64,000 bases of DNA. Source: Burkholderiales bacterium (GTDB lineage: Bacteria > Pseudomonadota > Gammaproteobacteria > Burkholderiales > SG8-41). Below the pieces are notes generated by a model. That model did no database searches. It saw nothing but the letters and a program-made list of their open reading frames with translations, and was not told the DNA's origin. Location of the stretch: assembly GCA_022841375.1 (NCBI GenBank), contig JALHRQ010000002.1, positions 62,001 through 126,000 of the forward strand. Reading direction: 5' to 3'. Of this stretch, positions 27,176 through 36,848 are shown one piece after another; positions within the stretch are counted from its first letter, which is position 1, and each line of letters starts with the position of its first letter. Made by a program: the position numbers and the translations under genes.

Positions 27176-28453
27176 ATGAAAATCCATATCAAGAACGGCC
27201 GCCTGATCGACCCGAAAAACGGCGTGGATGCCAAGCGCGATATATTCATCGCCGCGGGTAAAATTGTCGCCATCGGCGATACACCCGCGGGATTTACCGC
27301 CAATCGTGTCATCGATGCGAGTGGTCGCGTGGTCTGTCCCGGCCTGGTCGATCTCGCGGTGCGCTTGCGCGAACCGGGTTTCGAATATCTCGCCACCCTT
27401 GAAACCGAAATGAAAGCGGCCATCGCCGGCGGCGTCACCAGCCTGGCCTGCCCGCCGGACACCGATCCGCCGCTCGACGAACCGGGCTTGGTGGAAATGC
27501 TCAAGTTCAGTGCGAAGAATCTGAATCAGGCGCATGTATACCCGGTGGGCGCGCTGACTATCGCGCTGAAGGGCACCAACCTGACCGAAATGGCGGAACT
27601 GCGTGATGCGGGTTGTGTCGCGTTTTCGCAGGCCGAAGCGCCGCTCGCCGACACCCAGGTGCTGATGCATGCGTTGCAATACGCGTCAACTTTCGATTTT
27701 CCGGTGTGGCTGCGCGCACAGGATCCGTCGTTGGCCAGGCATGGCGTCGCCCACGACGGCGAAGTCGCGACACGACTGGGCCTGCCAGCCATTCCGGCGA
27801 CCGCGGAAACGGTCGCGTTGTCGACAATTCTGATCATCGCCCGCGAAACCGGCGCTCGGATACATATTGCACGGCTGTCCTCGGCTGAAGGTGTGGCGAT
27901 GGTGCGCGAAGCCCGCGCCCGCGGCCTGCGCGTGACCTGTGACATCGGCATCCATCACGCGCATTTGTCGGAAATGGACATCGGTTACTTCGATCCGAAC
28001 TGCAACCTGACGCCGCCACTGCGCAGCCAGCGCGACCGCGACGCACTGCGCGCCGGTCTCGCCGACGGCACCATTGATGCCCTGTGCTCCGACCACACGC
28101 CGGTCGACGAAGACGCCAAGCAGTTACCGTTCTCGGAAGCGGAGCCCGGCGCTACCGGCGTCGAACTGCTGCTGCCGCTGGCACTGAAATGGGCCACCGA
28201 GTCCTCGCTCGGCCTGTCGATGGCCATCGACTGCATCACTGCGAAGCCCGCGGCAATCCTTGGCATCGACGCCGGCCACCTCACCGTCGGTGCTGTCGCC
28301 GACGTCTGTATTTTTGATCCCGAAGCGTACTGGCGTGTCGAACCCGCGGCACTGTTCAGCCTCGGCAAAAACACACCCTTTTCCGGTTTCGAAATGCGCG
28401 GCCGGGTGACCCACACTCTGGTCAGCGGCAACTTGGTTTACGAAAAGAAATAA
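27176..28453 (+). CDS. pyrC: Inactive dihydroorotase homologue (PyrC'/PyrX), ATCase partner
   Basis: A 425-residue amidohydrolase-fold protein of the type I dihydroorotase family, but with its metal site destroyed. The HxH of active enzymes (DMHVHLREPG) reads DLAVRLREPG, i.e. Ala61 and Arg63. The bridging-Asp region AFSDDG reads AFSQAE (149-154). The later His regions read VWLRAQD (177-183) and IARLSS (231-236). Only the Asp in CSDHTP (304-309) remains. In Pseudomonas the pyrB-linked PyrC' is a non-catalytic subunit needed for ATCase assembly, and a true PyrC is encoded elsewhere. I infer the same here. It is tightly linked to pyrB (5 bases). Confidence 0.9.
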   Translation: MKIHIKNGRLIDPKNGVDAKRDIFIAAGKIVAIGDTPAGFTANRVIDASGRVVCPGLVDLAVRLREPGFEYLATLETEMKAAIAGGVTSLACPPDTDPPLDEPGLVEMLKFSAKNLNQAHVYPVGALTIALKGTNLTEMAELRDAGCVAFSQAEAPLADTQVLMHALQYASTFDFPVWLRAQDPSLARHGVAHDGEVATRLGLPAIPATAETVALSTILIIARETGARIHIARLSSAEGVAMVREARARGLRVTCDIGIHHAHLSEMDIGYFDPNCNLTPPLRSQRDRDALRAGLADGTIDALCSDHTPVDEDAKQLPFSEAEPGATGVELLLPLALKWATESSLGLSMAIDCITAKPAAILGIDAGHLTVGAVADVCIFDPEAYWRVEPAALFSLGKNTPFSGFEMRGRVTHTLVSGNLVYEKK

Positions 28454-28457
28454 CTTT

Positions 28458-28473
28458 AAAAACAATAAGTTAT
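28458..28473 (+). repeat. A-rich motif just after the pyrC-like stop (shared with the macA-like 3' end)
   Basis: AAAAACAATAAGTTAT begins 5 bases after the pyrC-like stop codon. The same 16-mer with one change (C for T) occurs in sense orientation shortly after the stop of the efflux adaptor gene (40406-40421, minus strand). Its role is unknown. The hairpin just beyond (28482-28498) lacks a following T-run. Confidence 0.35.
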
Positions 28474-28569
28474 ATCTTTTTGCGGGCGATAACCCCGCAC
28501 CATGCTGTTAAACTAAGTGTGATTCCCGTGGTCGAACCGGCCACTCCTGTCCTCACTGCAAAGCCATTC

Positions 28570-30600
28570 ATGAATCCCTTACTCGATTTCTCGGGGCTGC
28601 CCCGCTTTTCCGATTTCAAGGCAGCCGATGTCGAACCGGCCATTGACCAGTTGCTCGCGGAAAACCGGGCGTTGATTGCACGCGTAGCCGCAGACCAGTC
28701 CGCGCCGGACTGGGACAATTTCGTCGGCCCTTTGGAAGACGCCAACGAACGCCTGCATCGCGCCTGGGGACAGGTCGGCCACCTCAACGCCGTAGTGAAC
28801 AGTGCGGAACTGCGCGAGGCTTACAACTCGACGCTGCCGAAAATCACCCAGTACTACACCGAACTCGGCCAGCACGAAGGCCTTTACGGCAAATTCAAGG
28901 CACTGCGTGCGAGCGCGGCTTATACGCAATTCAGCACAGCGCAGAAAAAAATTGTCGATAACGAAGTGCGTGATTTCCGCCTCGGCGGCGCCGAATTGCC
29001 GGCAGACCAACGCCCGCGTTACACCGAAATTCGCGACCAGCTGTCGATGCTCGGTTCGCGCTTCAGCGACAACCTGCTGGATGCCACCAATGCCTGGTCA
29101 CACTTTGTGACGGATGAGGCCGGGCTTGCCGGGCTGCCCGATGACGCCCGGGAAGCGGCGCGCGAAGCCGCTGCCGCAGACCGCAAGGCGGGCTGGAAAT
29201 TTACGCTGCATGCGCCGTCGTACATGCCGGTAATCCAGTATGCCGACGACCGCGCGCTGCGCGAACGCTTGTACCGCGCGTACGTGACGCGCGCCTCCGA
29301 GTTCGGCGATGCAAAACTCGACAACACGCCGCTGATTGCCGACATTGTCAGGCTGCGTCGGGAAATGGCGCAGCTGCTCGGCTTCGCCAGCTATGCCGAA
29401 TATTCGCTGGAACCGAAAATGGCGGAAACACCGGCGCAGGTGCTCGAATTCCTGCGTGAACTGGCGGCGCGGGCCAAACCCTATGCCGAACGTGATCTGG
29501 CCGAACTGCAGGAATTCGCGCGCAAGGAACTCGGCATGCAAAAACTCGATGCCTGGGATGTGCCGTACGCATCGGAAAAACTGCGTGGGGCACGTTATTC
29601 ATTCTCGGAAAACGAGGTCAAACAATACTTCCCGGAAACCACCGTGCTGCCCGGGATGTTCCGGTTGATTGAGACGCTGTACGGGCTAAGTATTGCGCTG
29701 AGCGAAGCGCCGCAATGGCATCCGGACGTGAAGTTCTTTTCGATCCGCGACCGCGACGGCGCGCTGGTCGGTCAGTTTTATCTCGATCTCTACGCCCGCA
29801 GCACCAAACGCGGCGGCGCGTGGATGGACGATGCGATCACCCGTCGCGCGACTAAGCAGGGTACACAGGCGCCGGTGGCCTACCTCAACTGTAATTTTTC
29901 ACCACCTGTGGGCGGCAAGCCTGCGTTGTTCACGCACGACGAAGTGATCACGCTGTTCCACGAACTGGGCCATGGCCTGCACCATCTGCTGACCCGCGTC
30001 GATTACTTGGGCGTATCCGGCATCAACGGTGTCGAATGGGACGCCGTCGAACTGCCCAGCCAGTTCATGGAAAATTTCTGCTGGGAATGGGATGTCGTGC
30101 AGCCGATGACACGTCACGCCGAAACCGGCAAGTCGCTGCCGCGCGCGTTGTTTGACAAGATGACCGCTGCCAAGAATTTCCAGAGCGGGCTGCAGACTGT
30201 ACGCCAGATCGAGTTTTCGCTGTTCGACCTGCGTCTGCATTACGACTTCGACCCGGCCGGGACCGCCCTGCAGTTGCTCGACGAGGTGCGCCGCGAAGTC
30301 GCAGTGCTGCTGCCCCCGGAGTACAACCGCTTTCCCAACAATTTTTCACACATTTTTGCCGGCGGTTATGCGGCCGGGTATTACAGCTACAAATGGGCGG
30401 AAGTGCTATCGGCTGACGCCTACAGCCTTTTTGAGGAAAAGGGCGTGCTGGATCCGGCGACCGGTATGCGTTTCTGGAACGAAGTGCTCGCGGTGGGGGG
30501 CAGCCGGCCGGCGCTGGAGTCATTCGTGGCCTTCCGCGGCCGCGCGCCATCGATAGACGCGCTGCTGCGTCACAACGGCATGGCGCTGCAAGCCGCCTGA
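28570..30600 (+). CDS. prlC: Oligopeptidase A (M3 family metallopeptidase)
   Basis: Cytoplasmic zinc endopeptidase that degrades signal peptides and short peptides. About 676 residues from the ATG at 28570 (MNPLLDFSGLPRFSDFKAAD), which matches the N-terminus and length of E. coli OpdA (680). The frame is open a further 30 codons upstream (to 28480), but that lead looks non-coding. The zinc site HELGH is at residues 464-468 (FHELGHGLHHLL), with the third ligand Glu downstream in the EWDAVELPSQFMENF segment. No clear Shine-Dalgarno precedes 28570, so the start is somewhat uncertain. Confidence 0.93.
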   Translation: MNPLLDFSGLPRFSDFKAADVEPAIDQLLAENRALIARVAADQSAPDWDNFVGPLEDANERLHRAWGQVGHLNAVVNSAELREAYNSTLPKITQYYTELGQHEGLYGKFKALRASAAYTQFSTAQKKIVDNEVRDFRLGGAELPADQRPRYTEIRDQLSMLGSRFSDNLLDATNAWSHFVTDEAGLAGLPDDAREAAREAAAADRKAGWKFTLHAPSYMPVIQYADDRALRERLYRAYVTRASEFGDAKLDNTPLIADIVRLRREMAQLLGFASYAEYSLEPKMAETPAQVLEFLRELAARAKPYAERDLAELQEFARKELGMQKLDAWDVPYASEKLRGARYSFSENEVKQYFPETTVLPGMFRLIETLYGLSIALSEAPQWHPDVKFFSIRDRDGALVGQFYLDLYARSTKRGGAWMDDAITRRATKQGTQAPVAYLNCNFSPPVGGKPALFTHDEVITLFHELGHGLHHLLTRVDYLGVSGINGVEWDAVELPSQFMENFCWEWDVVQPMTRHAETGKSLPRALFDKMTAAKNFQSGLQTVRQIEFSLFDLRLHYDFDPAGTALQLLDEVRREVAVLLPPEYNRFPNNFSHIFAGGYAAGYYSYKWAEVLSADAYSLFEEKGVLDPATGMRFWNEVLAVGGSRPALESFVAFRGRAPSIDALLRHNGMALQAA

Positions 30601-30675
30601 ACCGGTGGCACGGTATCATGCAGTCCTGCTGTCGTTTTCATGGCATCGCCTGAATAAACTATGCGAGGTGTTCTG

Positions 30676-31269
30676 ATGAATAAAACCATTATTCTGATCG
30701 CTGTGTTGCTGAGCGCTGGAGCCGTACAGGCCGCGCAACTTTACCGGTGGGTCGATGACAAGGGTCGCGTCGAATGGCGTGACACCCCGCCGCCTTCATC
30801 GGCAAAAAAAGTGGAGCGCCGGACGATGGGCGGTGGAGTGATCGAAACCTCAGAAATGCCGTTCAGTGTTCAACAGGCCGCCCGCAATTTCCCGTTGACG
30901 CTTTATGTTACCGATTGCGGCGAGGGCTGCACCAAGGCCCGCGCGCACCTCAATCGCCGCGGCCTGCCATTTAACGAAAAAAACCCGGAAGCAGATATCG
31001 AGGGTTACAAACAACTTACCGGCGGCAGCCTTGGCGTGCCAACACTGTTCGTCGGCCGGGAAGCAATCAAAGGCTATCAGGAAGCCATGTGGGATACAGC
31101 GCTCGACAATGCAGGTTATCCTCGCAGCGTCATCGGTGCCCGTCCTGCATCGGCACCCAAACCAGCACCAACTGCGGTTAAAACGGCTGCGGGGAAGCCT
31201 GACGCGATGCCGGCTTCTGCAACTGCACCCGCACCGCCGGCACCCGTCGTGCCGCCAGCGGCGCGATGA
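30676..31269 (+). CDS. Exported DUF4124 / glutaredoxin-like protein
   Basis: About 197 residues. GAGGTG seven bases upstream supports the ATG at 30676 over the one at 30661. A signal peptide ([19 protein letters not shown]) is followed by a DUF4124 domain ([20 protein letters not shown]), then a glutaredoxin-like domain (about 75-150: [33 protein letters not shown] with cis-Pro). The redox motif has three residues between the cysteines (CGEGC) instead of CxxC. The C-terminal 45 residues are low-complexity Ala/Pro. A periplasmic thiol-redox role is inferred. The stop overlaps the xthA start (ATGA). Confidence 0.82.
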   Translation: MNKTIILIAVLLSAGAVQAAQLYRWVDDKGRVEWRDTPPPSSAKKVERRTMGGGVIETSEMPFSVQQAARNFPLTLYVTDCGEGCTKARAHLNRRGLPFNEKNPEADIEGYKQLTGGSLGVPTLFVGREAIKGYQEAMWDTALDNAGYPRSVIGARPASAPKPAPTAVKTAAGKPDAMPASATAPAPPAPVVPPAAR

Positions 31270-32048
31270 AACTCGCCACCTGGAACGTCAACTCGCTGAA
31301 AGTCCGTCTGCCCCAAGTGCTGGACTGGCTGGGCAAACATTCACCCGATGCACTGTGTCTGCAGGAAACCAAGACTGAAGATGTAAATTTTCCGCTGGCG
31401 GAAATCACCGCCGCCGGCTATCAGGCGGCATTCAGCGGACAGAAAACCTATAACGGCGTGGCGATCCTGACGCGCAAGCCGGTCAGCGCAGTCAGCATCG
31501 GTATCCCGGGATTCGAGGATCCGCAGAAACGCGTGATCGCTGCAACGCTCGACGGTGTGCGCGTGGTCTGTGTTTATGTGCCCAACGGGGAATCGGTTGA
31601 ATCCGACAAGTATCGCTACAAGCTCGGCTGGCTGACCGCGCTGACGACATGGCTGCGTGCAGAAACCGCGCAGCACCCGTCGCTGGCCTTGCTCGGGGAT
31701 TTCAACATTGCGCCGGCTGATGCCGATGTATACGACCCGCAGGCCTGGGCCGGCAAAGTATTGTGCAGCGATGCCGAACGCGCCGCACTGGAGCAACTGA
31801 CGGCATTGGGATTACAAGACACTTTCCGGCTGTTCACGCAGCCGGAACGTTCCTATTCCTGGTGGGATTACCGGATGAATGCATTCCGGCGCAAGATGGG
31901 ACTGCGCATCGACCATATTCTTGCCACACCGGCGCTCGCCGCATCCTGCAAGACCTGCAGCATCGACACCGAACCGCGCGCCAACGAACGGCCTTCGGAT
32001 CACGCCCCGGTGATAGCCGAGTTCAAGCTCGACGCAACAACACACTAA
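31266..32048 (+). CDS. xthA: Exodeoxyribonuclease III (AP endonuclease)
   Basis: Base-excision repair nuclease cutting at abasic sites and removing 3' blocks. The 260 residues show [22 protein letters not shown], catalytic Glu in [10 protein letters not shown] (about 31-40), the [17 protein letters not shown] Asp/Asn pair (about 141-157), [23 protein letters not shown] and the terminal catalytic [10 protein letters not shown]. It converges with ntrC (8 bases between stops) and overlaps the preceding exported-protein gene, so translation is coupled. Confidence 0.95.
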   Translation: MKLATWNVNSLKVRLPQVLDWLGKHSPDALCLQETKTEDVNFPLAEITAAGYQAAFSGQKTYNGVAILTRKPVSAVSIGIPGFEDPQKRVIAATLDGVRVVCVYVPNGESVESDKYRYKLGWLTALTTWLRAETAQHPSLALLGDFNIAPADADVYDPQAWAGKVLCSDAERAALEQLTALGLQDTFRLFTQPERSYSWWDYRMNAFRRKMGLRIDHILATPALAASCKTCSIDTEPRANERPSDHAPVIAEFKLDATTH

Positions 32049-32056
32049 TTGGCAAT

Positions 32057-33460
32057 TCAAACTTCTTCGCCACGCCCCGTCTCTATTTTGAGTTCCTGAA
32101 TCTTGCGCGTCAGCGTGTTGCGCCCGAGTCCGAGCAGTTGCGCGGCTTCGATGCGCCGGCCGCCGGTCTGGGCCAGCGCTTTCAGGATCAGCGCTTTCTC
32201 GAACTGACGGGTCAACTCGTCCATGATCGCCGTTTCGCCGCGGTGCAGCCGCAATTCTGCTTCCCGGCCCAGCGCTGAAATCCAATCCTCGGCTCCGGCT
32301 GCGGTGGACTCGGTGCGCATTTCCGGCGGCAGATCCTTGACCTCGATGGTTGCAGCGGGCGCCATCACCGTCAACCAGTGACAGAGATTTTCCAGTTGGC
32401 GCACGTTGCCCGGCAGGTCCTGCATCGCCACGTAATTCAGCGTGGCGTCCGAAAGACGTTTTGATTCAACGCCGAGGTCGCGTGCGCTTTTCTGCAGGAA
32501 AAATTTCGCCAGCAAGGGGATATCCTCGCGCCGCTCGCGCAGCGGCGGCAGACGCAGGCGGATCACGTTGAGCCGGTGAAACAGATCCTCGCGGAACAAG
32601 CCCTGCTTGACGCGGGCCTCCAGATCCTGATGCGTCGCGGCAATGACACGGACGTTGGCCTTGATCGGCTGATGGCCGCCGACACGGTAAAAATGGCCGT
32701 CCGACAACACGCGCAACAGGCGTGTCTGCAGTTCCTGCGGCATATCGCCGATTTCATCGAGAAACAGCGTGCCGCCCTCGGCCTGCTCGAAGCGGCCGCG
32801 GCGCATGTTCTGCGCACCGGTAAATGCGCCGCGTTCGTGCCCGAACAATTCGGACTCGAGCAGTTCTTTCGGGATCGCCGCGGTGTTGATTGCAATAAAA
32901 GGCCGTCCCGCGCGCGGGCTGTGGCGATGCAGTGCGCTCGCCACCAGTTCCTTGCCGGTGCCCGATTCGCCGGTGATCATCACCGTGGCGTGCGACTGTG
33001 AAAGCCTGCCGATGGCGCGGAACACTTCCTGCATGGCCGGCGCCTGACCGAGCATTTCCGGCACCGCTTCACTGACTTCACTCGCCGTATCCTGACGCAC
33101 GCTTTCGTCCATCGCGCGCCGGATCAGTTCAACAGCATGGTCGACATCAAACGGTTTCGGCAGATATTCGTAAGCACCGCCCTGAAACGCCGTCACCGCG
33201 CTTTCCAGGTCGGAGTAGGCGGTCATGATGATCACCGGCAGCGCGGGATGACGTGCCTTGGCCTGCTGCAGCAGTTCAAGCCCGGACTCGCCGGGCATGC
33301 GGATGTCGCTGACCACAACCTGCGGGGTTTCATCATCCAGTGCCGCCAGGGCTTCACGCGCCGAAGAAAAAGCCTTGAACGCAATGTTTTCGCGGGTCAG
33401 CGCTTTCTCGAACACCCAGCGTATCGAACGGTCGTCGTCTATGATCCAGACTGGTTTCAT
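32057..33460 (-). CDS. glnG: Nitrogen regulation response regulator NtrC (sigma54 activator)
   Basis: The 467 residues have three domains. The receiver has the phospho-acceptor Asp52 (VVVSDIRMPG). The AAA+ sigma54 domain has Walker A GESGTGKE (about 165-172), GAFTGA loop (about 210-215) and Walker B GGTLFLDEIGDM. The C-terminal Fis-type HTH is IEAAQLLGLGRNTLTRKIQEL (in part). When phosphorylated by NtrB under nitrogen limitation it activates sigma54 promoters, probably including the glnA promoter in this window. It is 11 bases downstream of ntrB. Confidence 0.96.
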   Translation of the reverse strand: MKPVWIIDDDRSIRWVFEKALTRENIAFKAFSSAREALAALDDETPQVVVSDIRMPGESGLELLQQAKARHPALPVIIMTAYSDLESAVTAFQGGAYEYLPKPFDVDHAVELIRRAMDESVRQDTASEVSEAVPEMLGQAPAMQEVFRAIGRLSQSHATVMITGESGTGKELVASALHRHSPRAGRPFIAINTAAIPKELLESELFGHERGAFTGAQNMRRGRFEQAEGGTLFLDEIGDMPQELQTRLLRVLSDGHFYRVGGHQPIKANVRVIAATHQDLEARVKQGLFREDLFHRLNVIRLRLPPLRERREDIPLLAKFFLQKSARDLGVESKRLSDATLNYVAMQDLPGNVRQLENLCHWLTVMAPAATIEVKDLPPEMRTESTAAGAEDWISALGREAELRLHRGETAIMDELTRQFEKALILKALAQTGGRRIEAAQLLGLGRNTLTRKIQELKIETGRGEEV

Positions 33461-33471
33461 GTGGTTTCGTT

Positions 33472-34569
33472 TCAGTGTAATGGCGCAGGAGAGCCGGCGC
33501 GCGAATCTTCTTGCACCGGCAACAGCAAGGTAAAACAGGTGCGCCCGGGAACGCTTTCGAACGCGATGGCGCCCCGATGCTGGGTAATAAAATTGTGGGC
33601 GATGGTCAGCCCTAGACCGCTGCCGCCCTCGCGGCCCGAAATCAACGGCTGGAATACCCGCTCCTGCATGTTTTCGGGTATGCCCGGACCGTTGTCACAG
33701 ATATTGATCTGCACGGCATGGCGAAACCGCCGCCGTGTCAATGTGACCTGCCGTGCGATACGCGTCTGCAGGCGGATTTCGCCATGCGCCAGATCCATGC
33801 CCGAACTTTTGATCGCCTGCGCCGCATTACGCACGATATTGAGCACGACCTGAATCAGCTGTTCACGGTCGCCGGTGAGCAGCGGCAGACTGGTGTCGTA
33901 GTCGCGACGCACGACGATGTCCGGAAACTCGGCGAGCATCACGCTGCGCACGCGTTCCAGCACTTCGTGAATATTGACCGGACCGGGCAGCGGCAGCCGG
34001 TGCGGCGTCAGCAGACGATCCATCAGCGCCTGCAGCCGGTCTGACTCTTTGATGATGACCTGCGTGTATTCGTGCAGTCCCGGCCGTTCAAGCTCCCGGT
34101 CGAGCAATTGTGCCGCGCCGCGAATGCCCCCCAGCGGGTTCTTGATTTCATGGGCCAGGTTGCGGATCAGTTCGCGATGCGCCTGGCTCTGCTCCAGCAG
34201 ACGCGCTTCGCGCTCCACGCGCAGTTGCTGGTCAATCTGGCGAAACTCCAGCAGCATCACGGTGACGTCGTCGCCCAGTTCGGCAGGACTGACGGTGCAG
34301 GCCAGGTTAAGGCGCTGACGGCCATTGGCGGCAATTTCGATCTCATGCTCGGTATAACTGGAATGATTGGCGCGCGAGTGGCTGATGGCAGCCGACAGCA
34401 CCGCGTTTTCGCCTAACAGGCGTTCCAGCGTCACACCGGTTGCGCTGGTATGCGAGGCTTCAAACAGATTTTCTGCTGCTGGATTCATGTAAAGCACGAC
34501 CTGTTTATCATCGACCACAACCACTGCGGTAGCGAGCAGATCCAGCCCGTTAAGCGCCGCAGGGTTCAT
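33472..34569 (-). CDS. glnL: Nitrogen regulation sensor kinase/phosphatase NtrB
   Basis: A 365-residue cytoplasmic histidine kinase. An N-terminal PAS domain (about 8-115) precedes HisKA with phospho-accepting His140 in RNLAHEIKNPLGGIRGAA and the HATPase with VLNIVRNAAQAI (N box), NICDNGPGIPE (G1) and GREGGSGLGLTIA (G2). It has no membrane segment, as expected for NtrB, which senses nitrogen through PII. Upstream lie a DUF4124 gene and glnA on the same strand. Confidence 0.96.
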   Translation of the reverse strand: MNPAALNGLDLLATAVVVVDDKQVVLYMNPAAENLFEASHTSATGVTLERLLGENAVLSAAISHSRANHSSYTEHEIEIAANGRQRLNLACTVSPAELGDDVTVMLLEFRQIDQQLRVEREARLLEQSQAHRELIRNLAHEIKNPLGGIRGAAQLLDRELERPGLHEYTQVIIKESDRLQALMDRLLTPHRLPLPGPVNIHEVLERVRSVMLAEFPDIVVRRDYDTSLPLLTGDREQLIQVVLNIVRNAAQAIKSSGMDLAHGEIRLQTRIARQVTLTRRRFRHAVQINICDNGPGIPENMQERVFQPLISGREGGSGLGLTIAHNFITQHRGAIAFESVPGRTCFTLLLPVQEDSRAGSPAPLH

Positions 34570-34612
34570 GGGGTGTTCCTGCCCGTGAGACGAGCAAGAT
34601 GCAGGCCAGCTT

Positions 34613-34627
34613 CCCGTTTCGAACGGG
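34613..34627. repeat. Short inverted repeat upstream of ntrB
   Basis: CCCGTT (34613-34618) and AACGGG (34622-34627) form a six-pair stem with a three-base loop in the 115-base gap between the DUF4124 gene and ntrB. No T-run follows on the minus strand. It could be a weak terminator, a processing site, or chance. Confidence 0.3.
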
Positions 34628-34684
34628 ATTTAGTTAGATTCGCTGAAGCAGGGGATTTACGCTGCGCGCGCCCTGCATGCCGCG

Positions 34685-35158
34685 CTAGCGCAGCGAGGAC
34701 ATTTCCTTGCGCAGATTGACGATGTTGCTTTCGTGCAGCGCCACTTTTTTCTTGTACGGTTCCAGTCGCTCGAGTACGCGCTGGTAATTGCGCTCGTTGC
34801 CAAGACGGGTCGACTCCTGCTCGGCCAGTTCCTTTTTCGCCTGCTCGAGCAGGCGTTCCTCGTTGGCCAGTTCCTGTTCGAGAATCCTGCGCCGGCCGGT
34901 ATCCCGCTGCTGCTGGGTGGAAGGATCGACCTTGGGAAAATTGCCAGGCGTAGCCGCGCGACTGTCGCCGGGTTTGGCCCCGGGTTTCGGAGCAGGCACG
35001 CTCGACACCGGCGGCAAATTCATCGGTTTGCAACCGGTCGCTTCGGATTTGACGTTGGTAAAGCGTTTGTTGCCGCTTCCGTCCATACACTCGTAAATCT
35101 CCGCACGCGCGGAAACCGCGAGGCCCATCAACAACAGCAGACACATGAACAAGCGCAT
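34685..35158 (-). CDS. Exported DUF4124 protein with coiled-coil tail
   Basis: A 157-residue protein: signal peptide (MRLFMCLLLLMGLAVSARA), DUF4124 core EIYECMDGSGNKRFTN (20-35) with a Cys pair (Cys24 and the Cys in EATGCKPMNL), a Pro/Gly/Ala-rich linker (50-75), and a charged helical tail (about 82-157, LEQELANEERLLEQAKKELAEQE) predicted coiled coil. The function is unknown. Its place between glnA and ntrB is common in betaproteobacteria, though no link to nitrogen control is shown. Confidence 0.8.
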   Translation of the reverse strand: MRLFMCLLLLMGLAVSARAEIYECMDGSGNKRFTNVKSEATGCKPMNLPPVSSVPAPKPGAKPGDSRAATPGNFPKVDPSTQQQRDTGRRRILEQELANEERLLEQAKKELAEQESTRLGNERNYQRVLERLEPYKKKVALHESNIVNLRKEMSSLR

Positions 35159-35314
35159 TGATTGCCCCGGTTAATTCAGCACGCAGGCTGACATTTCTTC
35201 CAACGAAAGCATCAGCCGTGTGGTTGACTGGCAACATGAACAATAGCGGGCTAAGTCTATGTCAGCAAAGAAAAAGTCGCAATTGCGCCGGGGAGCGCCA
35301 GTGCTGCGGAAAAC

Positions 35315-35342
35315 AAAAGGGCGGGCACCGGCCCGCCCTTTT
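35315..35342 (-). terminator. Intrinsic terminator of glnA
   Basis: AAAAGGGCGGGC (35315-35326), a four-base ACCG loop and GCCCGCCCTTTT (35331-35342) make a near-perfect 12-pair hairpin starting 16 bases after the glnA stop. Read in either direction it ends in a T-run, so it may work both ways. It separates glnA from the DUF4124-ntrB-ntrC genes, which probably also have their own promoter. Confidence 0.92.
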
Positions 35343-35358
35343 GCCGCAACACATGCGA

Positions 35359-36771
35359 TCAGAGGCTGTAATACATCTGGAACTCGAGCGGATGCGTGGT
35401 CATGCGGAATGCAGTGACCTCGGCCATTTTCAGCTCGATGTAGGCATCGATCATGTCGTTCGAGAACACCCCGCCGCGGGTCAGGAACTCGCGATCCTTG
35501 TCGAGGTAATCGAGCGCCTGGTCGAGCGACGAACATACGTTCGGCACTTTTTTCGCTTCTTCCGGCGGCAGGTCATACAGATTCTTGTCCACGGCATCGC
35601 CGGGGTGAATCTTGTTCTGGATGCCGTCGAGGCCGGCCATCATCATCGCCGTAAATGCCAGATACGGATTGGCGGTCGGGTCCGGGAAGCGCACTTCGAT
35701 GCGGCGCGCTTTCGGATTGGCCACGTGCGGGATGCGGATCGAAGCCGAACGGTTTTTCGCGGAATACGCCAGATTGATCGGTGCTTCAAAACCCGGGACC
35801 AGACGCTTGTAGGAGTTGGTGCCGGGATTGGTGATCGCGTTCAGCGCGCGGGCATGTTTGATGATGCCGCCGATGTAGTACAGCGCGAGTTCAGACAGTC
35901 CGGCATAACCGTTGCCGCTGAACAGGTTCTGACCGCCTTTCCACAGGGACTGGTGGACGTGCATGCCCGAGCCGTTGTCGCCGACGATGGGCTTCGGCAT
36001 GAATGTCGCGGTCTTGCCATAGGAATGGGCGACGTTGTGCACGGTGTACTTGAGGATCTGGTTCCAGTCGGCGCGTTTCACCAGGCTGGAGAACAGGGTG
36101 CCGATTTCGCACTGACCCGGCGCGGCCACTTCATGGTGATGCACTTCAACCGGCACGCCCTGCTCTTCCAGAGCCAGGCACATCGCCGAACGGATGTCTT
36201 GCAGCGAATCCACCGGCGGCACGGGGAAATAGCCACCCTTGATCGCCGGGCGATGGCCCATGTTGCCGCCATCCATGTCATCACCTGATGACCACGGGGC
36301 TTCGGAAGTATGCACACGGGCCGAAGCACCGGACATGTCGATTTTCCAGGTCACCGAATCAAAAACGAAGAACTCGGGTTCCGGGCCGAAATAAGCGGTG
36401 TCGCCAATGCCGGTCGATTTCAGGTAGGCCTCGCCACGCTTGGCGATCGAGCGCGGATCGCGGTCGTAGCCCTTGCCATCGGCGGGTTCGATCACATCGC
36501 AGGTCAGAATCAGCGTCGCTTCGTCAGTAAACGGGTCCATACGTGCGCTGTCCGGATCCGGCATCAGCAGCATGTCGGAAGCCTGAATACCCTTCCAGCC
36601 GGCAATCGACGAGCCGTCAAACGCGTGGCCGTCGGTGAACTTGTCGTCGCCAAACATCTTGGTCGGCACGGACACGTGTTGTTCTTTGCCCAAGGTATCG
36701 GTAAATCGGAGGTCAACGAACTTGACTTCGTTGTCCTTGAGCATCTTCATGACATCGGCAGTGCTTCCCAT
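35359..36771 (-). CDS. glnA: Glutamine synthetase type I (GSI-beta)
   Basis: Makes glutamine from glutamate, ammonia and ATP in the cytoplasm. The 470 residues have [12 protein letters not shown], metal/ATP sites in [18 protein letters not shown] and [18 protein letters not shown] (partly quoted), and the adenylylation site Tyr399 in NLYDLPPEE, so it is regulated by adenylyltransferase GlnE. AGGAGAG six bases before the ATG is a strong ribosome binding site. Upstream are a sigma54 promoter and NtrC boxes, and downstream a strong terminator. Confidence 0.97.
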   Translation of the reverse strand: MGSTADVMKMLKDNEVKFVDLRFTDTLGKEQHVSVPTKMFGDDKFTDGHAFDGSSIAGWKGIQASDMLLMPDPDSARMDPFTDEATLILTCDVIEPADGKGYDRDPRSIAKRGEAYLKSTGIGDTAYFGPEPEFFVFDSVTWKIDMSGASARVHTSEAPWSSGDDMDGGNMGHRPAIKGGYFPVPPVDSLQDIRSAMCLALEEQGVPVEVHHHEVAAPGQCEIGTLFSSLVKRADWNQILKYTVHNVAHSYGKTATFMPKPIVGDNGSGMHVHQSLWKGGQNLFSGNGYAGLSELALYYIGGIIKHARALNAITNPGTNSYKRLVPGFEAPINLAYSAKNRSASIRIPHVANPKARRIEVRFPDPTANPYLAFTAMMMAGLDGIQNKIHPGDAVDKNLYDLPPEEAKKVPNVCSSLDQALDYLDKDREFLTRGGVFSNDMIDAYIELKMAEVTAFRMTTHPLEFQMYYSL

Positions 36772-36832
36772 CTAACTCTCCTAACGATTGCGAATGATTG
36801 AAAGAGGTTTAGTTTGCTCCGGCCTCGATAAG

Positions 36833-36848
36833 AGCAGGATGTGTACCA
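36833..36848 (-). promoter_or_regulatory. glnA: Probable sigma54 promoter of glnA
   Basis: On the minus strand TGGTACACATCCTGCT matches the sigma54 consensus TGGCACR-N4-TTGCA with the invariant GG and GC at exact -24/-12 spacing (three mismatches elsewhere). Transcription would start near 36821, leaving a leader of about 50 bases before the ATG at 36771. The presence of NtrC boxes farther upstream supports it. Confidence 0.72.

Noticed and set aside
28482-28498. GCGGG-CGATAAC-CCCGC hairpin after the pyrC-like gene as a terminator
   Set aside because: Only five pairs and no T-run on the downstream side in either direction; the T-run is upstream.
35158-36288. 376-codon plus-strand open frame antisense to glnA
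   Set aside because: It crosses the glnA terminator and runs opposite the intact glutamine synthetase; composition is non-protein-like.
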